From positions 1 to 15,256 of the forward strand of contig CAIYXD010000410.1 in assembly GCA_903930085.1 (NCBI GenBank): a stretch of 15,256 bases of DNA. The letters run 5' to 3'. The translations under genes were made by a program, and so were the position numbers. Shown one piece after another: positions 14,617 to 15,256 of the stretch. This DNA is from an uncultured Flavobacteriia bacterium (GTDB lineage: Bacteria > Bacteroidota > Bacteroidia > Flavobacteriales_D > Crocinitomicaceae). The stretch's first letter is position 1. Each line of letters starts with the position of its first letter. The notes beneath the pieces are model-generated. The model had not been told where the DNA came from. It saw only the letters and a program-made list of their open reading frames with translations, and did not search any database.

Positions 14617-15039
14617 TTAGCTGCGTTGAATTACCATGCAGGTTAATCGTCCGGTACACACCAACTTCTCCGTTTCCATGTCAAAAATATCTACTTGCCA
14701 CAAATGCGTTCGTTTGCCCGCGTGAATAATTTTACCAACCGCCTTTACTTTTCCACTTCTGACAGAACCAATATGGTTGGCATTTATTTCTAATCCAACG
14801 GAATATTCTTTGGAAACATCCATCAATAATTGTGAACCCATTGAACCGACGCTTTCGATTAAAGCCGCGCTTGCTCCGCCGTGCAACAAACCCATTGGCT
14901 GGCGCGTTCTTTCATCCACCGGCATGGTAGAAATAATATAATCCTCTCCAATTTCAATACATTCAATTCCCAGAACATCCATTAAAGTATTCTTATTGAG
15001 GGAATTAATCTCTTCGATTGTACATTTTTTGAGTTGCAT
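14617..15039 (-). CDS. menI: Hotdog-fold thioesterase, probable 1,4-dihydroxy-2-naphthoyl-CoA hydrolase
   Basis: A PaaI/YdiI-type acyl-CoA thioesterase of 140 residues, most likely releasing CoA from dihydroxynaphthoyl-CoA late in menaquinone synthesis. The family motif LLHGGASAALIESVGSMGS at 51-69 carries His53 and the catalytic Glu62 (Glu63 in E. coli YdiI). The second strand set has ALEINANHI-like GLEINANHI at 82-90 and GKRTHLWQVDIFD at 108-120, also typical. The role in menaquinone synthesis rests on its place as first gene before menF and menD; by sequence alone it could act on phenylacetyl-type CoA esters. A TATTTTTA box ends 4 nt before the ATG. It diverges from murB across a 167-bp gap. 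Confidence 0.85.
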   Translation of the reverse strand: MQLKKCTIEEINSLNKNTLMDVLGIECIEIGEDYIISTMPVDERTRQPMGLLHGGASAALIESVGSMGSQLLMDVSKEYSVGLEINANHIGSVRSGKVKAVGKIIHAGKRTHLWQVDIFDMETEKLVCTGRLTCMVIQRS

Positions 15040-15043
15040 ACTG

Positions 15044-15051
15044 TAAAAATA
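15044..15051 (-). promoter_or_regulatory. Putative -7 box (TATTTTTA) of the menI-menF-menD operon
   Basis: TATTTTTA on the minus strand differs from TAnnTTTG only at the last base and is followed by CAGT and the menI ATG. The same CTTATTTTTACA string occurs before divergent murB. No good -33 TTG was seen. Confidence 0.42.
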
Positions 15052-15194
15052 AGAAAAGCGCTAGAAAGAATAACGAAAAACATAAGAAAGTAACGAATTC
15101 ATTATCCAGTGAAATAAAAACTCTTTTTCCACCCAAAAAAAGGTAAAATAGCTTGTTTTACGAGACTTTTGTTAACTAATGGCTAAATAATTCT

Positions 15195-15202
15195 TATTTT
15201 TA
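15195..15202 (+). promoter_or_regulatory. Putative -7 box (TATTTTTA) of murB
   Basis: TATTTTTA lies 4 nt before the murB ATG, in the string CTTATTTTTACA also seen before menI. A TTTG at 15168-15171 lies 23 nt upstream, somewhat far for a -33 box. The rest of the 167-bp divergent gap is AT-rich with nothing else I can support. Confidence 0.42.
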
Positions 15203-15206
15203 CAAC

Positions 15207-15256
15207 ATGATTTCACACGAATTTGATCTTAAGCCGTTCAATACTTTTGGGTTAAC
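15207..15256 (+). CDS. murB: UDP-N-acetylenolpyruvoylglucosamine reductase MurB, N-terminal fragment
   Basis: Only 16 codons are visible before the right edge: MISHEFDLKPFNTFGL. The segment L-K-P-(F/Y)-NTFG is the characteristic beginning of MurB, the FAD enzyme that reduces UDP-GlcNAc-enolpyruvate to UDP-MurNAc in peptidoglycan synthesis; the NTFG motif forms part of the FAD-binding start. The gene is the only one on the plus strand and diverges from menI. Because so little is seen, integrity of the enzyme cannot be judged. Confidence 0.82.
   Translation, partial: MISHEFDLKPFNTFGL

Overview
The window is a gene-dense piece of a low-GC Bacteroidota chromosome, most likely from the class Flavobacteriia. 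Four things point there: lpxC and fabZ are fused into one gene; the order rpmB-rpmG-DUF4295-ftsY is typical of the group; promoter-like TAnnTTTG boxes stand before several genes while Shine-Dalgarno sequences are essentially absent; and an ACMSD-type decarboxylase of the kynurenine pathway is present. Genus cannot be fixed from the window. No mobile element, integrase, CRISPR array, tRNA or rRNA was seen, and no gene-free stretch exceeds about 170 bp.

All genes but the last lie on the minus strand, so transcription runs from high to low coordinates. From the right: a partial murB (plus strand) diverges from a menaquinone cluster, menI-type thioesterase, isochorismate synthase (menF-type) and menD. 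A TerC-family membrane protein follows, then three small genes joined by overlaps: an unrecognised 200-residue protein, a DUF493 protein and a membrane-anchored protein with a FlgD/T9SS-tail-like beta domain. Next comes a single thioredoxin gene ending in a strong terminator, and a membrane-anchored DUF4258-like protein with its own promoter.

The middle holds the early lipid A genes packed almost without spacing: lpxD, the lpxC-fabZ fusion and lpxA. They make the acylated UDP-glucosamine precursor, and the FabZ part supplies the hydroxyacyl-ACP elongation step that competes for the same acyl pool. A promoter just after lpxA starts an rlmD-like rRNA methyltransferase gene and an overlapping cinA. 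A further promoter starts rpmB (bL28), rpmG (bL33) and a 51-residue DUF4295 ribosomal protein; a terminator hairpin separates these from ftsY and the ACMSD gene, which runs off the left edge.

The most interesting signals are: an RlmD-like enzyme that has lost all cysteines of the usual Fe-S cluster while keeping its catalytic residues; three gene starts (lpxD, menI, murB) in which a TAnnTTTG-like box lies exactly 4 nt before the ATG, suggesting leaderless mRNAs; an LpxA with Gln in place of a conserved His; and the tightly coupled cluster of poorly known genes downstream of terC.
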